The notes: a model not told the origin generated them from the sequence alone. Counted from the stretch's first letter, positions 11,191 through 23,000 are shown. The stretch: DNA of 64,000 nucleotides from Strongylocentrotus purpuratus (GCF_000002235.5 NW_022145609.1:25619493-25683492); one strand, 5' to 3'. Made by a program: numbers and translations.

Positions 11191-11391
11191 TCAACTGAGT
11201 TCACCCGACTGGTAGATAATTTCTACCAGTAGGCCTACTAGTTCCACTTGGGTAAGTACCCCTTGCTTGTATGCCTCGATCGCGAGAAGGAGGGTCTGTA
11301 TAAGCCCCTGAACCTCTATTACAAAGGACTCCGTTTCCTCGGAAATAGGCATGGATTTATTCTTAGAAACCGGCACTGCCCGGTGCTCCAA
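11191..11391 (-). CDS. Small 66-aa ORF upstream of gag
   Basis: The ORF begins MEHRAVPVSKNKSMPI and continues as a predicted amphipathic helix rich in leucine, isoleucine and valine (QGLIQTLLLAIEAYKQGVL). It ends 60 bases before the gag ATG on the same strand. It could be an upstream ORF limiting gag translation or a small accessory protein. I know of no homologue. Confidence 0.3.
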   Translation of the reverse strand: MEHRAVPVSKNKSMPISEETESFVIEVQGLIQTLLLAIEAYKQGVLTQVELVGLLVEIIYQSGELS

Positions 11392-12271
11392 GACTATTTC
11401 AACAATACGTATCGGAAATTGGAAAATACGGATTCACCCCCGTATTGTGAAATAGGGAGAGATTATGAGAATTATTTATTCACAAATCCACCCACTCTCC
11501 CTTGAAAATGAATATGAAGGGAAACACGCCCCCTTACCAGGACTCCGCCTAAAAAGACAGATTTAAATACACTTAAACCAGATCCAGGTCTAATCGACCA
11601 AGATCTTTGGTAATTGTAAACGACTAAAGGGGAACACACTCCCACTCTCAGTCTGACCTGCGTTGTTGGCTTATTTTATTTTATTTATCTTTTAGCCAAT
11701 AGCCCCCTGCCGGCAGGAGCAGGCAGGTGAGCTACACGCCAGGCCCACTAACTCGCAAAACTCACAGTCACTATATCACCTCACAACTCCGAAAAATTGC
11801 ACAAGGTATGAGGTGAATTTGAAACAAAGGAATATAAAATGGTGCCTCAAACAACACCACCCAGTGGCACTTACCTTATTTTCCACGGAAAAAGGGCACT
11901 GTAATCCACTGTCGATCCCTGCAAACACCCAAAATTGTTATTTCACTGGACGTTCTAACCTCGTGCACAACTTTCGAAGGCGAGGCAATGCAGAAAAGGG
12001 AATTCCTTTTTCCGCAATAACCCTCCACGGCGCACCAAGCAAAAATATAACCCCGGGCTCACGCGGCCTCGAGCTGTGCTGGTGAATGGGAAATCCCCAA
12101 ATCACCGCGGAGTAATCAATTCCAAAGCGACGCCATATTCAAATCGCAAGTGGGATAGAAGCCCCAATCTTGCAAAAACGAACAATCAAACAACAAAAAA
12201 TACAATTATAGCACTGGCATGGCTGCCTAAAATAAATGCTCACATACCCCCCATTCCCCCTCTCATGGAAA

Positions 12272-12720
12272 AAGGCACCGAACTTCGCCGAATCCCTCGG
12301 CCCGTCTCGATTCCCTCCGAAGGGGGGGGGGGGGGGGGGTCACTCACTTTCACATCAGCAATATTATTCAAATACCCAGCACATACTACAAATCCCCCAT
12401 TATCCCATCTCCCAGGAGAAGGCCCCGAACTTCACTGAATCCATCAGCCCTTCTCGGGTTCTTCCCAGGAAGGGGGGGGGGGGGGCACTCACACCATTCG
12501 TCCATCACAATTCATATCATTCACGAATAAAGCAAACATCGCTGAATATGACGTCAGCTTCGGCTCGCATTCGGGAATTCCCGAAATGCATATATGTACA
12601 TGGATACATGAAACAAATTACCTACAACACTAGCATCCGTACTAGATTTACATACATTACGAAACCCACCCGACCGAGGAGGAGAGCACCGAACTTCGCC
12701 GAATCCATCAGCCCTTCTCG
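12272..12720. repeat. Imperfect repeats in the 5' leader of the LTR element
   Basis: The phrase accgaacttcgccgaatcc (or a close variant) followed by tcggcccttctcgg-like text occurs at about 12277, 12425 and 12690. The first two are followed by G runs of about 19 and 14 after cctccgaa/ttcccagga. This is the noncoding leader between the 5' LTR and gag, possibly an RNA structural or packaging region. Confidence 0.65.
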
Positions 12721-12964
12721 GCATCCCTCCCCCGGCTTGGCACATATACCGACCACGGGTACAACGAATGCCAGCCGGAACTACGCGCGGTCCACCCCAC
12801 TACCATCGCCCTGGAAACTAGGTTTCCCCTGCAATGCGCAGCTAGGTTTCCCCCGCGCTTTTCCCGCCGGCGCGGCCAGACTAGGCAAGGGGTCCCCGTT
12901 CCGTTAGAGAAAACACACAACAGAACAAGAGACAAAATCTCCCCAAAACGGTGCATCCCGAGGT

Positions 12965-12985
12965 CCTAGTTGTCCGTGACGCCAA
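12965..12985 (-). promoter_or_regulatory. Primer-binding site candidate
   Basis: On the minus strand, TTGGCGTCACGGACAAC begins immediately after the CTTTA end of the 5' LTR. A TGG start complementary to a tRNA CCA tail is the rule for LTR elements. I cannot name the tRNA without a search. Confidence 0.7.
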
Positions 12986-13290
12986 TAAAGTAGGCTGTAC
13001 GCCTACTTGTTAGAAGCAACCATAACTCACTCACCTAACTTGGCCTTGAGGGTAATTCGTCCTCCAGGTCCGGATAGGTGCTTGATACTTGGTTACTGTC
13101 AGTGCTGAAGAGGTAGAATTCTCCCGCCGCACACGTATATGTACTTGTCGGCACGAGAGGATCTGTGTGCAGCTAGCTCAGCTGTGTTCCAGAGTGCAAT
13201 GCCGCCCTCTAATGGTGAGGGCGGCACCTGTCGTCTGCTAGCTCTGGCTGCTCTGCTCTGCTTTACATATTATATTTATGGCCTACTACA
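12986..13290 (-). repeat. 5' LTR of the gag-only element
   Basis: This is the direct repeat of 8037-8341 and appears identical. Transcription on the minus strand would start in this copy. Its outer edge is followed by the target duplication ggat. Confidence 0.92.
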
Positions 13291-13294
13291 GGAT

Positions 13295-13880
13295 CAAGGA
13301 GTGACGATGGCAATCGAGCTGCAATAATTCTTACGACGATAAATAACGAATCAAAAGTTCGAGTGTAGATTACTCCTAAATTCATCAGATATAACCATTT
13401 TAAACCACTTCACAATGTACAAACAAATCAGCAGATTCATACCTACAGCAGATATGTTTATAAATATGATTCAATTTACGAGATTTGAACGTAATTACAG
13501 CTGTACTCACCATCAAACTTTCAAAGAAAACCTCGAGCTCTCACTCTGTTCGAGTGACGTCATACATTAAATATGCATGCAGCGAAAGTCTTGTCTTCAG
13601 ATCAGGCAATCGTACATAAAAACTTCCATCACAGATAGAAAAATTTCTTATTAAAATAATGAGGATGATTACAGTTATCAATCATTATAACCAAATCTGC
13701 ATACAAATAAGAAGGAGAATGGTGATACAGAGACTTATTTACCGAACGTAGGATTTCTGATAAGAATGCACAAAGAACACGAAATGGAAAGGTGCCTGGA
13801 ATAGAGGATAATAATATCAGTCAAGCTCATGAATATTCATATTATGGGCGTTACCAACCATTGACATTTGCATACACAAT
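13295..13880. other. Unassigned flank of the LTR insertion
   Basis: AT-rich sequence continuous with the DNA left of 8033 once the element is removed. I see no gene or repeat boundary in it. Confidence 0.4.
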
Positions 13881-13884
13881 CGTT

Positions 13885-14400
13885 ATTTAATATATAATGG
13901 AAATGCGCTTTTCATTATATATTATATAATGGAAATGCGCTGTTCATTATATATTATATAATGGAAATGTGCTTTTCATTATATATTATATAATGGAAAT
14001 GTGCTTTTCATTATATATTATATAATGGAAATACGCCTCTCATTATATATTATATAATTGAAATGTGCTTTTCATTATATATTATATAATGGAATGTGCT
14101 TTTCATTATATATTATATAATGGAAATACACTTTTCATTATATATTATATAATGGAAATGTGCTTTCATTATGTATTATATAATGGAAATAGGCTTTTCA
14201 TTATTTATTATATAATGGAAATGTGTGTTTCATTATATATTATATAATGGAATACGCTTTTAATTATATATTATATAATGGAAATGGCTTTTCATTATAT
14301 ATTATACAATGGAAATGTGCTTTTCATTATATATTATATAATGGAAATATGTTTTTCATTATATATAAATAATGAAAGTGTGAATTGTGATTATTTATAA
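13885..14400. repeat. AT-rich 32-bp minisatellite, about 14 units
   Basis: The unit is cattatatattatataatgg plus about 12 bases (aaatgtgctttt). It repeats head to tail with small indels and then decays toward about 14560. The cattatata/tatataatg part of each unit is self-complementary, so each can form a hairpin. There are no unique spacers, so it is not a CRISPR-like array. Confidence 0.88.
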
Positions 14401-14934
14401 ATAATGGCAATTATATATAAATAATGCAAAGTTCTTTGTCATTATTTATAAATAATAAAAATGTGTTAAGAATTATATACAAATAAAAACGTACATTTTC
14501 TTGCATTATATGTAAATAATGGTTATTATTTGTTAAATAATAATTATATAACATATAATTTGTCTATATAATTGTTTTACAAACGGCGCCTCATAGCTAG
14601 GATCTGTAATATAAAGTTTAGAAAGATGGAGAAATCCGGCGTTTTGAGAGCGTTAAGATCTAAACGGAATAGTTAGGGTTAGGGTTCTTTTTTGTTGTTA
14701 GTCTTAACTGAGTCTTGAGAGCGAAAAGCTGTAGACGGAATAGATAATTAATTCATAATTGTTGGTCTTAAAATCATGATTAATTATAATCTTAACTAAT
14801 CAATTGTATCTGTAATTTCGATCTTAAAACATTATGGATATGTAGTTGATGTAGGCCAGGGGCCTTGCAAAAAGCAATTTTGGAACTGACAACGCCACCA
14901 TGACTTAAAATAATAATTATTATAATAAAACGGT

Positions 14935-15065
14935 GCTAATAAAGCGCCTTTAAATATGTAAATAATAATAATAATAAATAATACAAATAATAATAATAAT
15001 AATGATAATAATGATAATAATAGTAATAATAATAATAATATTAATACTAATAATAATAATAAAAC
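14935..15065. repeat. TAA/TAATAG microsatellite
   Basis: An interrupted (AAT)n tract lies inside the segmental array, flanked by two aaagcgc(c/t)tt words. The leucine-rich ORF across it is an artefact of the triplet repeat. Confidence 0.8.
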
Positions 15066-17358
15066 GGTGCTTAAAAAGCGCTTTCCACCGAAGTCTCTAA
15101 TAAATGTACATATCATTTCGTCCAAATGCGCGTCATTTCGGAGTCATCTTTTTAGTTTGCGTATGATTAGTCAAGTTCTGCATCCCTGCCTGGCATGATA
15201 AATTTACGGGTCAATAGCATAACTATTTACCAAGCTATCACCTGAATACTTCACGACCCTCTCTCATGGTAGTTGGTATTATGCATTTTACAGAAAACTC
15301 TACATATTTGTCTGTAGACTTGTGAAGAATGTTGAAAATGAATTGAATTAATGTTTCCTTCATCTCAAAAAAATAAAATAAAATAAAATAATAATAATAA
15401 TTGTGCGTATGATCATGTCTGTTTGCCCCCCGAAATGCTGGTCCCTAGTAGCGCGCGGAAGAACAAATCCCGGTGTCTCTGTGGTCTGCAAGCGAACTTT
15501 TACTTCGTAGAAGAACGAAACAAACAAAACGAAGATTTTCGCGCGGAATTCACACTCCTATAACTCCTCATCAGCGGGATTTTTACAAGGTCCATAATTC
15601 CATAATTCCTTCCCGCCACAACTGACAAGTCTTTGTCCATTAGGTGATAGTAGTTGATGAATAACAGGGTTATAAAAAATATATGCAGATTCTATTTGAG
15701 TTATGCATGATAAAGAATATTAAAAAAAATTAAAGATCATTTCGTGCAATCCCGCGTCGTTTCTGAGTGAACTTTGTAGTTTGCGTATGATTAGTCAAGT
15801 TCTGCATCCCTGCATGGCATGATAAATTTATGGGTCAATAGCATTACTATTTACCAAGCTATCACCTGAATACTTCACGACCCTCTCTCATGGCAGTTGG
15901 TACCAAAGGGTCCTAAAGCCGGTGTCCTATCATTGACAATCTCTTCTTAATTTTGAAGGAATTCCAAACTTAAAAGAAATGCAGTCGACAAAAATAACAT
16001 GCTCAGGCCTTTTAGAACGAGGTCAAGCATAATTATCCTTGAAATTAATCTTGCTTTGAAATATGTACATTAATAAATAGTCATACTGTGGCTTGAAATT
16101 GTTATCTCAATCTCAATAATTTTATACGTATCATACAATCTTAGGTAATTATGCATATCACATGTGACAGGGAAATACTACTGATAACGTTAAATTCGAT
16201 GATATCAAAATTCTCTCGCGTGTCGCGTTTGTGTACCTAAATAAATGTCAACCCATTTGCCTTGAAGCAATTTAACTGTTGCTTTCATTTTTTTAACCCC
16301 AGTATGTGTCAGTAAACTATACTATATCTTGTGCCAGAAATTCATTCCGACTAGGGCCTTTTAAGCTTACAAAGCTGCGAAAATGTTACCCAATCATTTA
16401 AACTGGGACCTCAAAGAACTCGCGGAGTTTTGCTGCAAAATAAAGTCCGCGGTCTTTAGCAAGTTGTGCGTTTGATTGAACACGAAAATGTGCGTGTTTG
16501 TAGATATTTACGTAAGGAACAAGATGGTATAATTAGTTTTTGCCTAATATGCAATTTTTTGTCGTTATAGCCTAATTAATTAAGCTAAATGCTAATGTTA
16601 TGCATTTTACAGAAAACTCTACATATTTGTCTGTGAATTGTGAAGAATGTTGAAAATGAATTGAATTAATGTTTCCTTCATCTCAAAAAAATAAAATAAA
16701 ATAAAATAATAATAATAATTGTGCGTATGATCATGTCTGTTTGCCCCCCGAAATGCTGGTCCCTAGTAGCGCGCGGAAGAACAAATCCCGGTGTCTCTGT
16801 GGTCTGCAAGCGAACTTTTACTTCGTAGAAGAACGAAACAAACAAAACGAAGATTTTCGCGCGGAATTCACACTCCTATAACTCCTCATCAGCAGGTTTT
16901 TTTTCAAGGTCCATAATTCCATAATCCTTCCCGCCTCAACTGACAAGTCTTCGTACATTGGGTGATAGTAGTTGATGAATAACAGGGTATCATAAATATA
17001 TGCAGATTCTATTTGAGTTAAGCATGATAAAGAATATATAAACAAATTAATATAATTTCGTGCAATCCCGCGTCGTTTCTGAGTGAACTTTGTAGTTTGC
17101 GTAAGATAAATAATTATTTGCTAATACGCTGTTCAAATCTTAAAATATGCTCACAAGTCATGTTGGGTAGTACAGTTGCCAATTGGTATTTGATTAAATG
17201 TAAGCAAGGGTTTGTAGTATTGAGCACAGAAAGATGAACAAATCCGGACTTTTTAGAGCGTAAAGATTTAAAAGGAATAGTGAGGAGAGGGTTATTTTTT
17301 TGGTCTTAACACCATGGTTAACTTACTTTTATCTGTAATTTCGATCTTAAAACATACT

Positions 17359-17486
17359 GGCCCGAATTCACAAAGGAGGTTTGTCGACAAACCTTGGTTT
17401 AAGTACGTCATATGACGCGTCGATACGCGTCATATGACGCACGAAAATCTTGGTTTGTCGACAAACCTCCTTTGTGAATTCGGGCC
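17359..17486. mobile_element. Palindromic MITE, 128 bp, 3-bp TSD (ACT)
   Basis: The element is almost wholly self-complementary. It has perfect 35-bp outer arms starting ggcccgaattcac, an 11-base mismatched stretch, and inner arms of about 15 bp (cgtcatatgacgcgt) around the centre. It is flanked by act on both sides. The related segments at 14827 and 18843 lack it at the same point (aaaacat...ggatatgt), so they act as empty sites. A 3-bp duplication suggests a PIF/Harbinger-type transposase in trans, which is inference. Confidence 0.82.
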
Positions 17487-18289
17487 ACTAGGTATATAGT
17501 TGATGTAGGGCAGGGGCCTTGCGAAAAGCAGTTTTGGAACTAACAACACCATCCATGGTAATTTAGTAACAAGTAATTTGTTTCATCAATAAATAAATGA
17601 TCATTCTACTCGCTTGCCGACTTAGTTTTGTATAGTTTCATCTGGCCTTAACCGCAGACATATTATTCCTGCCTTAAATAATAAATCAAAGGATGGCAGA
17701 AAATAATGAGTAACATAATATAACGATTCCGACTAGGCCCTTTTACACTAACAAAGCCGCGATAATTTTCCCAATCCTTTAAACTGGGACCTCAAAGAAC
17801 TCTCGGAGTTTTGCTTCAAAATAAAGTCCGCGGTCTTTAGCAAGTTGTGCGCATGATCATCTGTTGCCCCCCCCCCCCAAAAAAAAAAAAAAAATCCCGG
17901 TGTCTCTGTGGTCTGCAAACGAACTTTTACTTCGTAGAAGAACGAAACAAACAAAACGCGGATTTTCGCGCGGAATTCACACTCCTATAACTCCTCATCA
18001 GCAGGTTTTTTTTCAAGGTCCATAATTCCATAATCCTTCCCGCCTCAACTGACAAGTCTTTGTCCATTGGGTGATAGTAGTTGATGAATAACAGGGTATC
18101 ATAATGCAGATTCTATTTAAGTTATGCATGATAAAGAATATTAAACAAAATGTAATTATCATTTCGTGCAATCCAGCGTCGTTATGAGTGATCTTTGTAG
18201 TTTGCGTAATATAAAAAATTATTTGTTAATACGCTGTTCAAATATTATAAAATGCTCACATGTTGGGTAGTAGAGTTGCCAATTTGTAT

Positions 18290-18684
18290 TTAAAGGTAAA
18301 GACCAGTATTGGAAACGCCCCAATTTCAAAAAATGAAATGGAAGCTCTTATTACCAATCATGTGAAAGAATATGTTTTGAATAATACATGATGATACAAA
18401 TTTTGCCGGGAAACCGCTTACTAATTGATATATATATTTGGTAAATTAGTTTATCTATTGGTGTGTGAGAGATAAAAACGCACGTGTCAAGCACTGTGCG
18501 TAGTCCCATATACATCTTTCTGTGTACAGTGCTTGTAACTTTATGAAGACTGGGACAAATTTCTTATCATTTTGATGATTCCAGAACCTTGCAGTGCGGC
18601 TAGATGATCAACCTTTTTCTGATCGATTTCACAACGTTTCTTTCACAATGCAATCGCATGACCATAACTGGTCTTTATCTTTAA
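18290..18684. mobile_element. MITE family R3 (TTAA-flanked), copy 1
   Basis: Both ends carry TTAA followed by the inverted repeat AGGTAAAGACCAGT/AACTGGTCTTTATCT. The matching segment of the neighbouring repeat unit at about 17193-17215 runs through without it. The interior matches, inverted, the copy at 51981-52859 (for example tttcttatcattttgatgat here). There is no ORF. Target TTAA suggests piggyBac-like mobilisation, but a TA target cannot be excluded. Confidence 0.78.
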
Positions 18685-19934
18685 TGTAAGCAAGGGTCTG
18701 TAGTATTGAATAGGCCTACAGAAAGATGACCAAATCCGGAGCTTTTAGAGCGTAAAGGTTTAAAAGGAATAGTTAGGAGAGGTTTTTTTTTGTGTGTCTT
18801 AACATCATGATTAATTTACTTTTATCTGTAATTTTGATCTTAAAACATACTGGATATGTTGTTGATGTAGGGCAGGGGCCTTGCGAAAAGCAGTTTTGGA
18901 ACTAGCAACGCCACAATGAATTAAGATAGCAAGTAATTTGTTTCATCAATAAATAAATGATCATTCTACTCGCTTGCCGACTTGTTTTTTGTTATATATA
19001 GTTTCATCTAGCCTAAACCGCAGACATATTATTCCTGACTTAAATGATAAATTTACGCTCAGAGGAAAACAGTAATTAATGAGTAACAGAATATATAGAT
19101 TCTGTTTACATTATATAGAAAACAATATGAAAATAAATCTAAATATAATTTCGTGAAAATACACGTCATTTCTGAGTCATCTTTGTAGTTTGCGTATGAT
19201 TAGTTACGTTCTCCAACCCTGCATGGCATGATAAATTTATGGGTCAATAGCATAACTATTTACCAAGCTATCGGTTAATATTTTACGACCTTTTCTCGTG
19301 ACTGTTGGTCCCAAAGGGTCCTAAAGCTGGTTTCCAACCCTAAATTCATTTTTCTTCTTACTCTTGAAAGAGTTCCCTATAAATAAAAATGCAATTGAAA
19401 AAAAATCAAGGGCTCGGGACTATTAGAACGAGGTCAAGCAAATTCTTAAAATCAAAACTTGCTTTAAAACTATGTACATAAACATTATGTGACTCGAAAG
19501 TGTAATTTTTTTTAATGTTACAGGCAAATACTACTGATACCATTACATTCGATTAGTATCATGAAAATTCCCCTGCGTATAGAGTTTTTGTCCCCAAGTC
19601 CCCCTGAGTTTCTCATGAGTTTACATAGGAAATAACCCTCCGAGTTTCGTGCGGTCTTGACAAATCACACTCCTGAGCAGGGTTTTTCCAGGGAGGTTTA
19701 ATGTGAGTTTGGGGAAAGTTGCATAGCCATTACTCCCACCGTATTAAAGTTCTCGATTAACAAAAAACGCGGTTTTGTACAGTAAGTGTAAATATACTAT
19801 GTTAATTGTTAATATTGTTCAACACCAAAGTAGACAGAAAGCATGTGAAGCCAAACAAACGCAAATAAAATGGTGCCTGTGAGTACATGATAACAGAGAG
19901 ATGTCAAATATGATATTTGCTCAATATGATCGAT

Positions 19935-20350
19935 TATGTTGTATTGCCCTTTAAGCTTTAAGTGCCGGAACCTGGGTCGGTCGGTCGGATTTCTTTTTCT
20001 TTTAAAACTTTTATCCACCTCATAACAACAACCTTCGCCCAAAAAACTCAAAACCGTGAACGTCGCTCAAATCCGCTGGTTTCTAGCAGGTGCAGTGCAT
20101 GGTACACGTACACGAGGCCGGGGTTTACTTGTTTACGCTAGCAGGATTTCGAAACTAGGTCAAAAGACGAGTGAAATTTGGGAATAACTTGATGATTTTA
20201 TGCATTTATATACCATTTAAACAAACAAAATACATCATTTTGTATTCATATAACATTTTTTCTAAAAAACGATATAAATTTTTTTAAATCAAAAAGCCGA
20301 CCGTAGATTTTTAGATTTTGGGTCGGTCGCAAGGGCAATACATCATTTTG
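19935..20350. mobile_element. MITE family R4 (TGTATTGCCCTT ends), diverged copy
   Basis: It begins near tgttgtattgcccttt and ends aagggcaatacatcat, an inverted repeat. The interior has gggtcggtcgg words near both ends and an A/T-rich middle. It is related to the better preserved copy at 52001-52462, which has ccgaccgaccc-type words in the same place. Exact ends are uncertain. Confidence 0.65.
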
Positions 20351-20429
20351 TTTTTAACGCCTTACTGTATTACTTAATTGAACAAGGAGATATATTTCCT
20401 TTCTGATAATTAATTGCATATTCTTATAC

Positions 20430-20780
20430 TTGCCCCCGTTTACCTAAAATAAGTGCCACTATTACAATCTGATGTTAGCACCATTTTGTATGTCAAGTGC
20501 AACTTTTCGTTTATAATAGGTATTCCTTTCCCTCCTTGTAAATGCCCCCTTTTACCTCTGAAAGTTGTACCAATTCGAATATGATAATTGCCCACTTTTA
20601 CTCTGACAAGTGCCCCTTTATTTTTTCATAAGAGACCTTTTCTCTTAGTCCGATAGATGACCTTTTTCAAATATAATGTGTCCTTGTTCAAATGTGATGA
20701 GCAAACCCTATTCAATGTGATAAGTGCCAACTTTCAATTATGATATGCTAGCCCGGTTTTTTTTTATCAGGGCCCCTTCC
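20430..20780. repeat. Degenerate repeat rich in AAGTGCC/CCCTTTT words
   Basis: Same character as 115-270, with repeated phrases such as aagtgccccttta and gataattgccc. Confidence 0.5.
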
Positions 20781-20866
20781 CTTTCTTTCCTTTCTAAAAT
20801 CTATCATGGTATTTTTCCCGAGCTCATACATTGACTAAAACATTTTCCATATAATCTGTCATCTGC

Positions 20867-21036
20867 CATTCTAATACTCTCTCATATTATAATTTCAATC
20901 TAGGTATTATGTCTTTCTATAAGTTGCTATCGGCTTCCTTTACGGTGTAGTATCAATTACTACCATTCTAATACACTCTCATATTATAATTTCAATCTAG
21001 GTATTATGTCTTTCTCCTTTACGGTGTAGTATCTTC
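20867..21036. repeat. Short tandem duplication
   Basis: The phrase cattctaatac.ctctcatat, continuing through gtattatgtctttct and cctttacggtgtagtatc, occurs twice in tandem at about 95 bases spacing. The second copy lacks about 20 internal bases. Confidence 0.85.
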
Positions 21037-21039
21037 CAA

Positions 21040-23000
21040 CAAATATTTCAAGAGACAATGTTGTCTTATAATGTTACCCAAATTCTTCTTTCTTTCTTTA
21101 ACCAGTCCTACAAGGATATTTTGTTTATGCACCTGACATTATATTTTATGCTTGGAAGTTGCAATTATTGACCCCTCGATTAAACCGCCATTAATTGCAA
21201 ACAGAGTATGGACTGTTCCTCTGCCTTACTCAAAATCGTAGACGTGACGTTCTTAAAATTCATATACAGGCCAAATTTTTCACTTTTGACAGTATCCAGA
21301 AACTGTTGCATATCTTCTTGCTATTCTGCACACTGCCACTGCCATCACCACAGCGAAAATCACTGATGTTCACACCTCCAACACTGACACTCTTCATATT
21401 TGCAATTTCCCTGAAATATCAACTCTGTGCACAGTTTAAACAAAGTTGGGGACAATAATCCTCTTTTTATATATGTAATGCTTGTAATTTCATTTTTGAT
21501 TTTGATTGGAGCTGTTTGCTCCTAGTGCAGTTTGGAGATGAGTTGCATGTTCTTATCCAAAAATTACCTATCAAAAAGTGCCCTTCTTGTTGGTGGCAGC
21601 TCCCCACCCCCCCCCCCATTTTGAAAGGTGCGCCATCGCCCCCACCATACTCTGCCAGTTTTGTCGTATGCCAAAAAAGAAAAGAAATGAAATATAATAA
21701 TAATGTCTCAAATCGTGTAAATACTCAATTGCGAATAAATATGGAAATAAGTGACAGATACAACATTTCCCTCTTTCACTCTCTGTCTCTCTCTCTTTCT
21801 TTCTGACTTTCGGCTTTCTTTCTCTTCACCATTTTTCCACCTCGTATTATATTGACATCATTCTATCACCTTCTTTCCTTTCCCTTACATAATACTCACA
21901 CAGACAATTTTTATTTTTAACATTGCATTGACTGTTTCGGTTTATCCTCTACTTTATATACCCACCCCCTCCTCTCTCTCCATATCTCTCTTTCTCTCTT
22001 TCCCTCTCCCTCTGTACCTTTATCTCTCATTCAATATTTCTTTGATACCACGTGCATATGTCTACTGATGCTATGTTCGTCTTTTTTATACTATTTTTTA
22101 ATTTCTTATGTACATTCTATACTATTGTTAAAATCAATTTGTATTATGTCGATTAATTCTAGTTGTAAACCTACCCTTTCAGCCGATATTGCTGGTCATT
22201 TTTTATATACAAATCAATAAAAAAGTAATTCAATATCATTATCATTACTATAATTACTTTCAGCTACTACAAGTCAATTCTTTAGTGTAACAGTCTCTTT
22301 TTTTGACTCTTTAATACAAACAATTATTTTTCTGAAATATGAAACAGTAAATAAACTACTCACGTTCTGTTTAGATTAGGATGCCTTTACATGATGACGA
22401 CAATCACTGCCTTTAGTTTGAAGGAACGACGAGTTGTTTCGATGTAATAATGATTGAGAAATTATGAACTATAAACTACAAGTTAAAAAGTCTAACGATA
22501 AAGTCCGTAATGGCAGTTCGTGTAGAAGAATCCCTGCTTACCACGGCGGTGCTTGCGGCTCAAGTTGATGTCAACTGGGAGAATATTGAGACTATTTAAA
22601 CATGAGTCTCCTGCAAGAATTCCAGTCTTTTGACACTATTCAAGCCACTTTTTGACTGTCCGGATTCGCTTGCATTTGAATCATCTAATGTGCTCAATTA
22701 GCCTGCTTGATATAAGAGTAAACTCGAAAAGTTCTCGAAATTCGGTACCCAGTTTCAAACAGATCAGTTTATAGCAGTCCACGAGAAAGAAATAACATGC
22801 GGCTTCAGGAAGTACAACCAAACGGGATCAAGTCAATATTTGTGAAGGGTTTCATTTTTGCACGTGATAGTGATGTCATAAATCTGGATTACCCAGACAG
22901 TAAGTGTGCGTGTGTATTGACAAGGTAGTGTATGTTAGCAGCCCTGCATAGAAAGACCCACAGAAATTTGGTAGATCATTTCCCCTGGATCTTCAAACAC
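21040..23000. other. Unassigned AT- and CT-rich intergenic DNA
   Basis: No exon, terminal repeat or RNA gene stands out. It holds a C13 run at 21607 with a repeat remnant shared with 680-790, CT-rich simple sequence at 21775-22030, and an aatcaataaaaaag word near 22215 that may be the 3' end of an old retroposed sequence. Confidence 0.4.

Larger units (their letters stand above)
8037..13290 (-). mobile_element. Complete LTR retrotransposon, gag-only, non-autonomous
   Basis: Two directly repeated 305-bp LTRs bound a 4644-bp interior. The 4-mer ggat lies just outside both ends (8033-8036 and 13291-13294), giving a 4-bp target duplication. In minus orientation the LTR runs from TGTAGTAGG to CCTACTTTA. 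A primer-binding-like site follows the 5' LTR and a G10AA polypurine tract precedes the 3' LTR. The only long ORF is gag-like. I find no protease, reverse transcriptase, RNase H or integrase. Such elements move only with proteins supplied in trans. Apparent LTR identity implies very recent insertion. The GC-rich interior differs sharply from the AT-rich flanks. Confidence 0.9.
14580..19450. repeat. Segmental repeat array with units of about 1.4-1.5 kb
   Basis: Long blocks recur in the same order. 'aaatccgg...agcg' occurs at 14632, 17240 and 18733. 'ggccttgc..aaagca.ttttggaact' occurs at 14861, 17515 and 18874. 'cccggtgtctctgtggtctg' occurs at 15469, 16787 and 17897. 'tgcatggcatgataaattta' occurs at about 15190, 15812 and 19223. 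'gggacctcaaagaactc' occurs at 16404 and 17787. Spacing of matching blocks is 1.38-1.49 kb in the later units. The blocks carry no long ORF. It is a tandemly duplicated noncoding region, possibly made of one large repeat element. Confidence 0.8.

Noticed and set aside
13885..14560. CRISPR-like array
   Set aside because: Units are contiguous variants of one 32-bp minisatellite with no unique spacers, in a eukaryotic context.
14660..14690. Telomere-like ttagggttaggg
   Set aside because: Only about two degenerate units within the segmental array; paralogous units do not keep them.
14832..15125. Leucine-rich membrane-protein-like ORF
   Set aside because: Leucine run comes from a TAA/AAT microsatellite read on the minus strand.
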